Below are positions 37,966 to 46,767 of a stretch of DNA of 64,000 nt, piece after piece. The stretch is from Acidimicrobiaceae bacterium. Its GTDB lineage: Bacteria; Actinomycetota; Acidimicrobiia; Acidimicrobiales; Poriferisodalaceae. Location: the NCBI GenBank assembly GCA_905182565.1, contig CAJJCB010000024.1, forward strand, positions 185,527-249,526, given 5' to 3'. The notes below the pieces were generated by a model. It made no database searches. It was not told where the DNA came from and worked only from the letters and a program-made list of their open reading frames with translations. The first letter of the stretch is position 1. Each line of letters begins with the position of its first letter. A program made the translations under genes and the position numbers.

Positions 37966-38778
37966 ATGTCAATCAGACTTCGCCAAGTAGCGCTTGTTGG
38001 TAACGAGTACGAGAAAACCGAAAAACTCTTAAAAGACATCCTGGGACTTTCCGTCGCTTATCGAGACCCAGGCAATAGGCCAGGGATTGAGGCCGGTGTG
38101 AGTATTTTCGGTTTACGCAATTTTGTTATGCCTATTGGAAATCAGTTCCTTGAACTCGTTGCACCAAAAGATGATCGAAATGATACGTCGGCCGGGCGCT
38201 ACATCGAACGGCGTAACGGCCCGGGCGGCTACATGTTGCTCTTTCAAGTACCCAAAAGCGACTTCAATGACTACCGAGACCGTCTGACCTCCTTAGGCAT
38301 TAGGGAGATTGCTGGAGAAAGTATTACCGGGTCAGAAAGCGAAGCCGTACACCTGCATCCTAAAGATTTCCCTGGCTGCATCACTGAGTTTCGGTGGTGT
38401 ATCAATGAAAAAAATGATGACGGCGATTGGTGGCCGGTTGAGCGTAATTGGCGTGAGCATCGAAACACTGAGGTAGTTTCAGGTATCAGTGGAGCCGAAA
38501 TACAAACTCCAGACCCGCTTGCGCTCAGCGGTTTGTGGAGCCAACTGCTCAATGTTCCGGAATGCACTGATGGTGCTGAGCGGTCACTGACAGTCAGCGA
38601 TGGTGTAACAATCCGCTTCGTGGAACCGAGCGATGGTCGCCCCGAAGGCTTGAGTGCTATAGACCTGGTAGCGAAAGATCCCCAAAATGTGCTCGAGGTA
38701 GCCGCTTTGCAGGGTTGTGAAACAGGTCGCGACAACTTTGTAATAAGCGGCTTAAAATTTAATGTGAAAGCTGACTAA
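37966..38778 (+). CDS. Glyoxalase-like (VOC) domain protein
   Basis: 270 residues with two glyoxalase-like halves. It starts IRLRQVALVGNEYEKTEKLLKDILGL, as in the glyoxalase-like domain family where the first metal-ligand His is replaced; GGYMLLFQVP and HLHPKDFPGCITEFRW follow. Because a canonical N-terminal metal His is not evident (VALVGN), a binding or isomerase role is as likely as dioxygenase chemistry. Downstream of the LLM gene, and its stop is 3 bp from the convergent CoA-transferase gene. Confidence 0.8.
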   Translation: MSIRLRQVALVGNEYEKTEKLLKDILGLSVAYRDPGNRPGIEAGVSIFGLRNFVMPIGNQFLELVAPKDDRNDTSAGRYIERRNGPGGYMLLFQVPKSDFNDYRDRLTSLGIREIAGESITGSESEAVHLHPKDFPGCITEFRWCINEKNDDGDWWPVERNWREHRNTEVVSGISGAEIQTPDPLALSGLWSQLLNVPECTDGAERSLTVSDGVTIRFVEPSDGRPEGLSAIDLVAKDPQNVLEVAALQGCETGRDNFVISGLKFNVKAD

Positions 38779-38781
38779 ATC

Positions 38782-39912
38782 CTACTGGATAAACTCATTT
38801 GTGTGCTCTCCCAGAAATGGCGATCGCGCAGTTATCCACCAGTTCTGATTAGTCCGAAATGGCGCCCCTGGTATTCTTGCTGATGCTCCCGTGGGTAACT
38901 CAACGGTTTCCCAGTAGCCGCTCGCAGCAAGGTGACGATCATTCGCTAGGGCGCTGATCGTATTTACTGGTGTGATGGGGATCCCACGACTTTGTCCTTC
39001 CTCGAATAGTTCTAAACGACTTTTGTTTATAGTCAATTCTTCTGTCCAGGTATCAAGTAAGTCTTTTGTTTCGGTCCGAACTGAGGGATCACGGAAGACA
39101 TCTTCAAGGATCGTGTCGTTGTCTGTTTCTTCATGAATCCATTTTGCCATCGCTTCCCAGTGCATTGGCATGAGAACCACAATGGAGACATACCCATCTG
39201 AGCAGGGGTAAAGGCCAAAAGGCCGTCCGAGGTCTCGCCGATTACCTGTGCGGGCTCGATGTACTCGATCATCGAGCAGCATAGGTAAGCCTGTCTCCGG
39301 CGCTAGAGATAATCCAACCTCCTGCATCGATATGTCAACGTTCTGTCCCAATCCAGTTTGCTTTCTCATACGCAGGGCTATCTGAGCACCAGCTATTGCG
39401 TTCAAAGCGGTGGCGTGAAGAATGAGTTGGGAGGGCCCACCGGGCGCTACGGGTGGTCGGTCAAGAAAGCCAGTTGTGTATAGAACGCCTGAGGCAGCCC
39501 AAGCAACCAAATCAGAGGACTTCCATGACCTCTTTGAACCACTTAAACCAAATGGTGTAACTGACACTCGAATCGTCTTTGGAGAAATACTAAACTCACT
39601 AAGTTTACTCGCCTCAGGTAGTTGGTCATCAAAGATGACGTCGCACGATTCGATCAAGGTTTGTAGCGAATCCCTTTGGCTGATTGGGTCTAGAACGACG
39701 CTTTTGGTTCCCATTGCTAAGTAAGTCCACCAAAGACTTCGTTCTCTATCTGGTGCGTTTTCGAGAAACGGTGCTAGCTGCCGGACAGGTGAACCGCCGG
39801 TGGCTTCTAACTTGATGACCTCGGCTCCAAGCGATGCAAATAAGCGAGTGCCGTATGCTCCGGCTATTCCTGTAAGATCTAAAATTCTCAAGCCTGAATA
39901 AGGTTGGGTCAT
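38782..39912 (-). CDS. CoA-transferase family III (CaiB/BaiF) paralogue lacking the catalytic Asp
   Basis: 376 residues with the CaiB/BaiF fold: LRILDLTGIAGAYGTRLFASLGAEVIK at the start and RKQTGLGQNVDISM later. In active members an Asp, which forms the covalent intermediate, lies ~10 residues after the PP in PP-x3-G-x4-D; here the segment is PPVAPGGPSQLIL (153-165) with Q162/L163, no Asp. The final part EGQSRGIPITPVNTI is normal. Start overlaps the stop of the upstream paralogue by 4 bp. Suggests a non-catalytic subunit of a heteromeric CoA-transferase with that protein. Last gene of the HyuA/HyuB operon. Confidence 0.86.
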   Translation of the reverse strand: MTQPYSGLRILDLTGIAGAYGTRLFASLGAEVIKLEATGGSPVRQLAPFLENAPDRERSLWWTYLAMGTKSVVLDPISQRDSLQTLIESCDVIFDDQLPEASKLSEFSISPKTIRVSVTPFGLSGSKRSWKSSDLVAWAASGVLYTTGFLDRPPVAPGGPSQLILHATALNAIAGAQIALRMRKQTGLGQNVDISMQEVGLSLAPETGLPMLLDDRVHRARTGNRRDLGRPFGLYPCSDGYVSIVVLMPMHWEAMAKWIHEETDNDTILEDVFRDPSVRTETKDLLDTWTEELTINKSRLELFEEGQSRGIPITPVNTISALANDRHLAASGYWETVELPTGASARIPGAPFRTNQNWWITARSPFLGEHTNEFIQ

Positions 39913-41252
39913 GTTAGATCTCTCGCATCTTCAGATCCGGGAATGAGAATGTGGATCCAGTCATCCCAAGGCCGTTTAAACGTCAAATCAGGCTCAGCCA
40001 TTTCAAATATGCTTTCAGCGGCTAAGAGTTCTTCGAACTCTTCTGGTCCGATGTCGACAAATTTTGTAAGGACCTCACGTGTGTCTTCACCAAGAGACGG
40101 GGCTGCGTTTCGGACCCTACTTGGAGCTTCGCTTAGTCTTATAGCACTTCCGGTGAATAGGTCCCGACCGAGGCGAGTCGAAGGCGCTACTTTGTAAAAG
40201 TCGCTATTCACTACATGGTTATCGTTTAATATGTCTTCGTTCGTGGCAACAATATGCGCCGCCACGCCAGCAGATTGCAGTCGCGCTGCGAGATCATCGG
40301 AGCTAAACTTTGATGTCCAGTCAGATAAAGCCTGGTCAAGTGTCTGAGCATTCTCAACACGATCTCGTTCACTTAGAAAGAGATCGCTATCCAGCCATGG
40401 CGACGCAAGCTCTTGAAGTGCTTGCCATGAGTCTGCATCATCGGCTGTTATCGCTATCCATCTTTCTGGTTCGCAGCTCGGGTAGACACCTTGTGGAGCG
40501 CCCCATATAGAGGCATTGCCGATCCGGGTTTGCTCACGTCCATTAACATCGAGATCGAGCAAAAATGGTCCTAAAAGGCTGATAGTAGCTTCGAATTGAC
40601 TTAGGTCTACATGCACTCCTCGACCAGTCTTATCTCTATGCTCAAGCCCAGCTAGAATGGCGACCAACGCGTGGAGCGATGACATATAATCCGGAGGAGC
40701 AGTAGTTGCGACCCCCGCAGGTGGATCTTCGGCAAAGCCAGTCAAACTATCAAGTCCCACTAAGGGCGATTGGTTCGGACCCCAAGCCAGACTGTGATAG
40801 TACGGCAGCTCGGGATCACTTCCGAAACCCGGCAATTGTGTGTAAATAATGTTGGGATTAATCTGCTTGACCGCTTCATAGTCAAGCCCCAATCGAACTA
40901 CAGCAGCGGCGCTGATGTTTGAAAGAAACACATCGCACTGGGCAAGTAATCTAAGAGCTACTTTGAGACCCTCTTCATTTTTAAGATCGATGCCGACACT
41001 ATATTTTCCAGCATTCATTTCTGGGAGATACGGACTTGTGTCAGACAGAATTCGGGACATCTCCGGGTCATCTTTCGCCCAAGCTGAGCCCAATAGTCGA
41101 ACGACATCAAGGTTCCCAAGTGACTCTACCTTAAAAACGTCTGCACCATAAGAAGCCAGCTTCTGGCCACAGTTGGGTGCAGCTATAGCGATCCCCAGTT
41201 CGAAAACTCTTAGGCCGGCTAGTGGACTCGATGCATCAGAGCTGTTTTCCAA
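39909..41252 (-). CDS. CoA-transferase family III (CaiB/BaiF), catalytic paralogue
   Basis: 447 residues, longer than most family members. LRVFELGIAIAAPNCGQKLASYGADVFKVES opens the fold; the catalytic Asp is probably D188 in TTAPPDYMSSLHALVAILAG, followed by RDKTGRGVHVDL. Transfers CoA between carboxylic acids. 14 bp after HyuB and overlapping the next paralogue by 4 bp. The extra ~70 residues lie mainly at the N-terminal insertion (SPYLPEMNAGKYSVG region) and the C-terminus. Probably activates the acid made or consumed by the hydantoinase-like and acyl-CoA dehydrogenase gene products. Confidence 0.87.
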   Translation of the reverse strand: MENSSDASSPLAGLRVFELGIAIAAPNCGQKLASYGADVFKVESLGNLDVVRLLGSAWAKDDPEMSRILSDTSPYLPEMNAGKYSVGIDLKNEEGLKVALRLLAQCDVFLSNISAAAVVRLGLDYEAVKQINPNIIYTQLPGFGSDPELPYYHSLAWGPNQSPLVGLDSLTGFAEDPPAGVATTAPPDYMSSLHALVAILAGLEHRDKTGRGVHVDLSQFEATISLLGPFLLDLDVNGREQTRIGNASIWGAPQGVYPSCEPERWIAITADDADSWQALQELASPWLDSDLFLSERDRVENAQTLDQALSDWTSKFSSDDLAARLQSAGVAAHIVATNEDILNDNHVVNSDFYKVAPSTRLGRDLFTGSAIRLSEAPSRVRNAAPSLGEDTREVLTKFVDIGPEEFEELLAAESIFEMAEPDLTFKRPWDDWIHILIPGSEDARDLT

Positions 41253-41266
41253 TTTAATTATCCCCG

Positions 41267-42892
41267 TTAATTAACGTACCCGAGTTTTTTGTCGCGGGCT
41301 TTTGCTTTTGGATCTCGTTCGCTCGAAGGTCCTAAACCACCACCCCCGGGAAATTCAATTACCAATTTTCTTCCCGCTGGTATTACCGTATCGCCTTTAG
41401 CCATAACAGCCGTGCCATCATCAAGGGAGAGTCTTCCCGTCTTTCCGGACTCTCCGCCTTGTCGGCCTCGGGCAGGGTAAATGACCCTTTCGTATGTTGC
41501 GCTGAAAACAAAGTCCTTGTCTTGTGAGTTTGCCAAAATAATAGTTTGACCCAAGCCGCCTCGATATTTTCCAGCACCGCCAGAGTCTTCTCGGAACTCT
41601 TTTTTCCAAAAAATTAGTGGCGATATTACTTCGTTAATTTCTACTGGCATATTTCGAACACCACTGGGAAACGCTGTGGCGGAAAGACCATCTTGTCCAG
41701 GGCGCGCGCCTGCGCCACCTGAATTAAAACTCATCATCATAAAAGAGCGATTAGCATATTGATCGTCCCAGTCGCCTTTAGCCATTAAGTTCCAGAGTGA
41801 AGAGGTACCTTCAGCCGGTACTTGGTTGGGTAATACTTGGGCCAAGCAGCCATAAACAGCATCGGGGAGAAGCTGTCCCATTACGTGTCTAACGTTAACG
41901 GCAGCTGGATGAAGTGCGTTTAAAATACTATTTTCTGGGGCAGTCACCTTTATAACGCCAAGGGAGCCCGCATTGTTGGGGATTTGGGGGCCAACAATGC
42001 AGCGAACACCGAAAGAGGTGTATGCGTCGGTATAGGACATAGGCACATTGATCCCGTATGGCTGAACTGAGCTCGTACCGGTGAAGTCAACTTTTATTTC
42101 TTGATCGGTGACCGTTAGAGATGTATGAATATCTAGTGGGCTATCGACACCATCGACTCTCATGGTCGAGACCCAGCTCCCGTTAGGTACTTCACTTATC
42201 GCTGCTATCATAGCCTTTCGCGAAGAATCAATAATGTGTTGGCCTAAAGCATCTAGGTCTTGAAGCTCGTACTCGCGCATCATGCTCACTAGGCGGTTAG
42301 CTCCTAGCTCGTTGCATCCCGCAAGCGAATATATATCTCCCATTACTTGAATTTTGTCTCGGACGTTAGCTTCGATTATGGCTACAACGTTCGGATCGAA
42401 CTTTCCTTTTGAGCCGAACTTCATTAACGGTAGAAACAAACCCTCGTGGTAGATCTCCTTGGATGTTGTGCTAAACCCAACGCCTCCAATATCAACAACA
42501 TGGCTAGTGCAAGCGAAAAGAGCAACAATTCGGTCTTCTATGAACACTGGAGTCACCACGACTATGTCAAATAAGTGACCAGTTCCCTTCCAGGGATCAT
42601 TAGTTAAGTAGACATCGCCAGGTTCCATCTCCGTTACTGGAAACGCTGCGAGAAAATGCTTTACCGAGCTGGCCATTGAGTTTACATGGCCTGGCGTTCC
42701 GGTCACGGACTGTGCGAGCATTTGCCCGTCTATGTCAAAGAGGCCTGCAGAAAGATCTCCGGCTTCGCGAGTGGATGTTGAAAACGCCGACCGAACTAGA
42801 GTTGTTGCTTGTTCTTGCACCACAGCTATTAGACGGTTCCACATTATGTCGTATCGAACTGATTCAAGGCCAACCGGCTGTTTAAGCATCAA
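41267..42892 (-). CDS. hyuB: Hydantoinase B/oxoprolinase family protein (HyuB)
   Basis: 541 residues; partner subunit of HyuA in ATP-dependent hydantoinase, 5-oxoprolinase or acetone/acetophenone-carboxylase-like enzymes. The family segments PGDVYLTNDPWKGTGHLFDIVV, GDIYSLAGCNELGANRL, NAGSLGVIKV and GGAGKYRGGLGQ are all visible, and the tail GGGGLGPSSERDPKA is typical. Its first 11 bases overlap the end of hyuA. Which substrate is used cannot be read from sequence. Confidence 0.92.
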   Translation of the reverse strand: MMLKQPVGLESVRYDIMWNRLIAVVQEQATTLVRSAFSTSTREAGDLSAGLFDIDGQMLAQSVTGTPGHVNSMASSVKHFLAAFPVTEMEPGDVYLTNDPWKGTGHLFDIVVVTPVFIEDRIVALFACTSHVVDIGGVGFSTTSKEIYHEGLFLPLMKFGSKGKFDPNVVAIIEANVRDKIQVMGDIYSLAGCNELGANRLVSMMREYELQDLDALGQHIIDSSRKAMIAAISEVPNGSWVSTMRVDGVDSPLDIHTSLTVTDQEIKVDFTGTSSVQPYGINVPMSYTDAYTSFGVRCIVGPQIPNNAGSLGVIKVTAPENSILNALHPAAVNVRHVMGQLLPDAVYGCLAQVLPNQVPAEGTSSLWNLMAKGDWDDQYANRSFMMMSFNSGGAGARPGQDGLSATAFPSGVRNMPVEINEVISPLIFWKKEFREDSGGAGKYRGGLGQTIILANSQDKDFVFSATYERVIYPARGRQGGESGKTGRLSLDDGTAVMAKGDTVIPAGRKLVIEFPGGGGLGPSSERDPKAKARDKKLGYVN

Positions 42893-44996
42893 GGATATCC
42901 GAATCTTGCATTTTTTGGATTTTTAAATGACCAGCACCAACAGTAAAGCACTTGAAGTGGCGAGGAACAACAGTAGTGGTCTGGGCTTCTACCACTAGGG
43001 CAGGCCCAGTAGTGAACAAGCCTGGCAATAAGGTCTTTCGTTCTATTAGCTTGTACTTCTCGGTAGTTCCAGTTAACGGGTCAGTTACCGGAGTAGTTCT
43101 CAGTGCAGCGATCTCGCTAATGGGTTGCTCCGAAGGAGTCACTTCCAGAGGCGGTTCAACTGTTTGAATAGTTAGCAGCCAGTTCAGAGCTTCAATTTCT
43201 AGCCCAGGTATTTCTCGGGCATAAAGGTTTCTGTAGCTTGCAAGAAATAATGACGTTAAATGTTCTCGTAGTTCAAAATCGGCAGTTGGTGAACTTGGAG
43301 TTATCTGTGTCAGGTCGACTCCGACCGGGATCTCGTGGCCTTGCCCGATGTAACGCATGTAGATGCGAACATTTTCGGTCGTAGTTGAATTCGGTGCTGC
43401 ACTCTTTACGACCTGCTCTGCTTCGAGCCGCATGTCTCGAATAAGATCCTGAGCGTCGGACATCGTTAATGCATTCAATTTGTGGTAGCGAGTGCGGACA
43501 GCTTCGTGGCTTGCAGGGGCTCGTAGAAAACCTATTGCTGAGCCAACTCCGGCGCCTGAGGGCACAACTATTGTATCTATCTCTAATTTCTGAGCGACAC
43601 GCGCAGCATGAAGGGGAGCAGCACCGCCAAATGCAATTAAAGTCCCGCCTGTTATATCGCAACCCTGCTCGATGGCATGTGCTCTGCCAGCGTTAGCCAT
43701 ATTTTCGTCTACTACTTCGGCGATACCAATCGCTGACGTTAATGGAGTCAATGAGGCAGGGATCGCAATCGTATTATTTAGAGCTGTAGTTGCAGCCTCG
43801 ATGTCCAGGGGTATTTCGCCATTAGCAAAAAAGTGGGGCACAATTTTACCGAGAATCACGTCGGCGTCGGTTACGGTGGCCTCATGGCCTCCGGCCCCGT
43901 AGCTCGCAGGTCCGGGCTCAGATCCAGCGCTTCTTGGCCCTACAGCTATTCTTCCTAGCTGGTCTAGGTGAGCGACGGAAGATCCCCCAGCTCCAATTTC
44001 CACCATTTCTATTACAGGCAGACGAAGCGGAATCCCGCTTCCGGCGAGAAACCTATATTCGCGTGCTACTTCAAATTCGCGACTAGTACGTGGTTGCCCG
44101 TCTTTGATAATGCACAATTTGGCTGTGGTGCCGCCCATGTCAAAACTAAGGACATCTTTTAAATCTAATTCCCTTGCTATTTTGGCTGATAGTAAAGCGC
44201 CTCCAGCAGGGCCACTTTCTACGAGCCGGACAGGGTATTTAAGTGCCTCCTCAAGTGTTCCTAGACCTCCTCCGGATTGCATAAGAAACATTTGACAGAG
44301 CATCCCTTGCTCTCTTCTTTGGGTGTCTAATTGCGTGAGGTACTCAGCCATAAGTGGTTGTATATATGCGTTAGCGCATGTCGTTGAAAAGCGCTCATAC
44401 TCTCGTATTTCTGGACAAACCTGAGACGAAAGAGTAATTGAAACTTCCGGCCAATTCTCTCTGATTATGTCAGCAGTCGCCTGTTCATGAGCATCAGACT
44501 GATAACTGTGCAGGTAGCCAATTGCGATGCTTTCAACACCCGACGACTTGAAGGCCTCTGCAGCATCGAGAATGTCTTGACGGTTCAATTTTACTAGCAC
44601 GTTTCCATTTGAATCAAGACGTTCTCGAATTCCGATGCGCAGATTGCGTGGAACTAATGGGTCAGGTCTGCGCATGGCTAGGTCGTATTGTTCAAATCTA
44701 TTTTCGTGCGCCATTTCAATTGAATCACGCATACCAGAAGTGGTTAAGAAACCTGTTAATGCTCCTCGCCGTTCGATGAGTGCATTGGTGGCAAGAGTTG
44801 TGCCGTGCACGAAAACATCTATGGCAGCCATATCAATGCCACTCTGGTGGCACAAAGTGGAGATTCCTTGCAATACAGCGCGTGCGGGTTCAGATGGGGT
44901 AGTGAGGAGTTTGGTTGTCCAAAGGTTATTATCGGCGGTTAGGGCTAAGTCAGTGAAAGTTCCACCAATGTCCGCTGCGAGCCGGATGTCAACCAT
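42882..44996 (-). CDS. hyuA: Hydantoinase A/oxoprolinase family protein (HyuA)
   Basis: 704 residues with the ASKHA-type ATPase fold: phosphate loop ADIGGTFTDL (8-17), second site DMGGTTAKL, and the hydantoinase segment VHGTTLATNALIERRGA. Works with HyuB in ATP-driven opening of cyclic amides or in carboxylation of ketones; no third subunit typical of acetone carboxylase (gamma) is present, so hydantoinase/oxoprolinase chemistry is the better guess. 28 bp after the acyl-CoA dehydrogenase gene. Confidence 0.93.
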   Translation of the reverse strand: MVDIRLAADIGGTFTDLALTADNNLWTTKLLTTPSEPARAVLQGISTLCHQSGIDMAAIDVFVHGTTLATNALIERRGALTGFLTTSGMRDSIEMAHENRFEQYDLAMRRPDPLVPRNLRIGIRERLDSNGNVLVKLNRQDILDAAEAFKSSGVESIAIGYLHSYQSDAHEQATADIIRENWPEVSITLSSQVCPEIREYERFSTTCANAYIQPLMAEYLTQLDTQRREQGMLCQMFLMQSGGGLGTLEEALKYPVRLVESGPAGGALLSAKIARELDLKDVLSFDMGGTTAKLCIIKDGQPRTSREFEVAREYRFLAGSGIPLRLPVIEMVEIGAGGSSVAHLDQLGRIAVGPRSAGSEPGPASYGAGGHEATVTDADVILGKIVPHFFANGEIPLDIEAATTALNNTIAIPASLTPLTSAIGIAEVVDENMANAGRAHAIEQGCDITGGTLIAFGGAAPLHAARVAQKLEIDTIVVPSGAGVGSAIGFLRAPASHEAVRTRYHKLNALTMSDAQDLIRDMRLEAEQVVKSAAPNSTTTENVRIYMRYIGQGHEIPVGVDLTQITPSSPTADFELREHLTSLFLASYRNLYAREIPGLEIEALNWLLTIQTVEPPLEVTPSEQPISEIAALRTTPVTDPLTGTTEKYKLIERKTLLPGLFTTGPALVVEAQTTTVVPRHFKCFTVGAGHLKIQKMQDSDILDA

Positions 44997-45024
44997 GGGT
45001 CTTTACCATACGCGGATAGCTGGC

Positions 45025-46167
45025 TTAAAGATCAATTTTGTCTAAGTGTCGGCTAATCACAATTTTTTGGATCTCTGAGGTCCCCTCATAAATTTGGTAT
45101 ACACGCACGTCTCTATAGATTTTTTCAACTTCGTAATCTTCTAAGTATCCATAGCCGCCATGGATCTGAATCGCTGCAGAAGCGACTCTTTCTGCCATTT
45201 CTGAAGCGAACAGCTTGCTGACAGAGGCTTCGTAGGTGCTGTCGAGACCAGCATCGTGTTTTTCTGCAGCATACAAGTACATCTGGCGAGCAACTTCGAT
45301 TTGAGTTGCCATTTCTGCAAGTTTGAAACTAATTGCCTGATGCTCAATAATTGCTTTGCCGAAGGTCTTTCGGTCTTTGCTGTAGCGGTGCGCAGCAGCT
45401 AATGCTGAGCGAGCTCCACCAACGGATTGTGCGGCCACTCCAATTCGTCCGAGGGACAAACCGCCGAGAGCGACGCTTAGGCCGCGTCCGACTTCACCGA
45501 GGACATCGGTCGCGGGTATACGCATGGAATCAAAAGCCACCTGACAAGTGTCATTTGTTCTGTGGCCGAGTTTTTTTTCTTTTGAAAGAACCTTGTAACC
45601 GGGATTATCTGTTGAGCAGATAAAGGCGGTAATCCCGTTTTTCTCTTTCCGTTCGTCTGTGCGTGCGATGATGAGAGCAATTTGGGCGGTTGAGCCACCA
45701 GTTATAAACGATTTCTGGCCAGTCAGGACATACTCGTCCCCATCTTGCACGGCGCGCGTTGTAATCGCGCTTGCATCAGATCCGGTGTGAGGTTCTGTTA
45801 AATGAATACAACCAAGCCACTCGCCAGAAGTTAGAAATGGCAAGAGCTTTTGTTTTTGGGTTTCGGTTCCAAATTTCTCAATGGCGACAGCTACTGGAGA
45901 GTTGTTCGCAGACATCATGTTGCTGATGCCACCATCGGCAGCGGAAATTTCCTCTACAGCTAGCACGTAGCTAACGAAATCTAGGCCTGAGCCTCCGTAT
46001 TCTTGAGATATGGTCATCCCCATGAGACCGACTGTTCCCATTTTTCGGTATAACTCGCGAGGCGCTGAACCTGCTTTTTCCCATGCTCGGATATAAGGAG
46101 AAATTTCCTTTTTCGCAAAATTGCGAGCGTTTAAACGGATCTTTTTTTGATCTTCAGTCAGGAGCAC
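45025..46167 (-). CDS. Acyl-CoA dehydrogenase
   Basis: 380-residue FAD enzyme. LTEPHTGSDASAI (FAD/substrate loop), GQKSFITGG, and the C-terminal IHGGYGYLEDYEVEKIYRD then QIYEGTSEIQ with the catalytic Glu are intact, as in short/branched-chain acyl-CoA dehydrogenases. Oxidises an acyl-CoA to a 2-enoyl-CoA with electrons passed to ETF. GTG start. First gene of the run ending with the two CoA-transferases and divergent from ribH. Confidence 0.92.
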   Translation of the reverse strand: MLLTEDQKKIRLNARNFAKKEISPYIRAWEKAGSAPRELYRKMGTVGLMGMTISQEYGGSGLDFVSYVLAVEEISAADGGISNMMSANNSPVAVAIEKFGTETQKQKLLPFLTSGEWLGCIHLTEPHTGSDASAITTRAVQDGDEYVLTGQKSFITGGSTAQIALIIARTDERKEKNGITAFICSTDNPGYKVLSKEKKLGHRTNDTCQVAFDSMRIPATDVLGEVGRGLSVALGGLSLGRIGVAAQSVGGARSALAAAHRYSKDRKTFGKAIIEHQAISFKLAEMATQIEVARQMYLYAAEKHDAGLDSTYEASVSKLFASEMAERVASAAIQIHGGYGYLEDYEVEKIYRDVRVYQIYEGTSEIQKIVISRHLDKIDL

Positions 46168-46226
46168 AACCTTACGTTAGGCGACTTAGGTGTTGATCTG
46201 CCACCGAATCAACTATCTTGGTTCGT

Positions 46227-46715
46227 ATGCCTAGTGGAAACAATGGACCCAAGCTGCCGGCTGACCTGAGCGGAGCGAACCTACGAATCGGAGTGATTCG
46301 TGCTAGTTGGAATGAGGGGGTAGTTAATCGATTAGCAGATGGTGTAGCGCAAGCTTTGGATCGACTGCAGGTTAAAAAAGCTACATGGGTGGCGGTTCCA
46401 GGCTGTCTTGAGATTCCCTTAGCTGCTCAACTCCTAGCCCAGTCAGGCAATTTTGATTCACTCGTTGTTATTGGTGCGGTGATACGGGGAGAAACCACTC
46501 ATTACGAATTAGTCTCAGAAGGGGCAGCCGAAGGCGTTCTTCGGGTGCAACTGGATAGTGGTGTACCAATTGGCTTTGGTCTGGTTACTGTCGAAAATCA
46601 CCAACAGGCTATGGACCGGAGCGAAGGTAACGGAGGTCACAATGTAGGTGAAGAAGCTACTGAGGTAGCTGTGCAGATGGCTCTTCTCGCAAAAGATTGG
46701 CACCCAACAATCTAG
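46227..46715 (+). CDS. ribH: 6,7-dimethyl-8-ribityllumazine synthase
   Basis: 162 residues from the ATG at 46227 (a TTG at 46218 is also in frame). Penultimate enzyme of riboflavin synthesis. IGVIRASWNEGVV (ribityl-chain region), WVAVPGCLEIPLAAQ and GAVIRGETTHYELV with the catalytic His are conserved, as are GFGLVTVENHQQAMDR and the C-terminal NVGEEATEVAV. It forms large oligomeric shells in most species. The other rib genes are not in the window; it stands between the hydantoinase operon and a quinone reductase. Confidence 0.94.
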   Translation: MPSGNNGPKLPADLSGANLRIGVIRASWNEGVVNRLADGVAQALDRLQVKKATWVAVPGCLEIPLAAQLLAQSGNFDSLVVIGAVIRGETTHYELVSEGAAEGVLRVQLDSGVPIGFGLVTVENHQQAMDRSEGNGGHNVGEEATEVAVQMALLAKDWHPTI

Positions 46716-46767
46716 TGGAACTATCTAACTGCTTATTCGCAACTCGAGTTTTTGAATTGTGAAAATT

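Noticed and set aside
40310..40510. Many further open frames of 60-150 codons opposite or inside the listed genes (this one as an example)
   Set aside because: They overlap well-recognised genes on the other strand or frame, have no family features and show the composition of antisense shadows.
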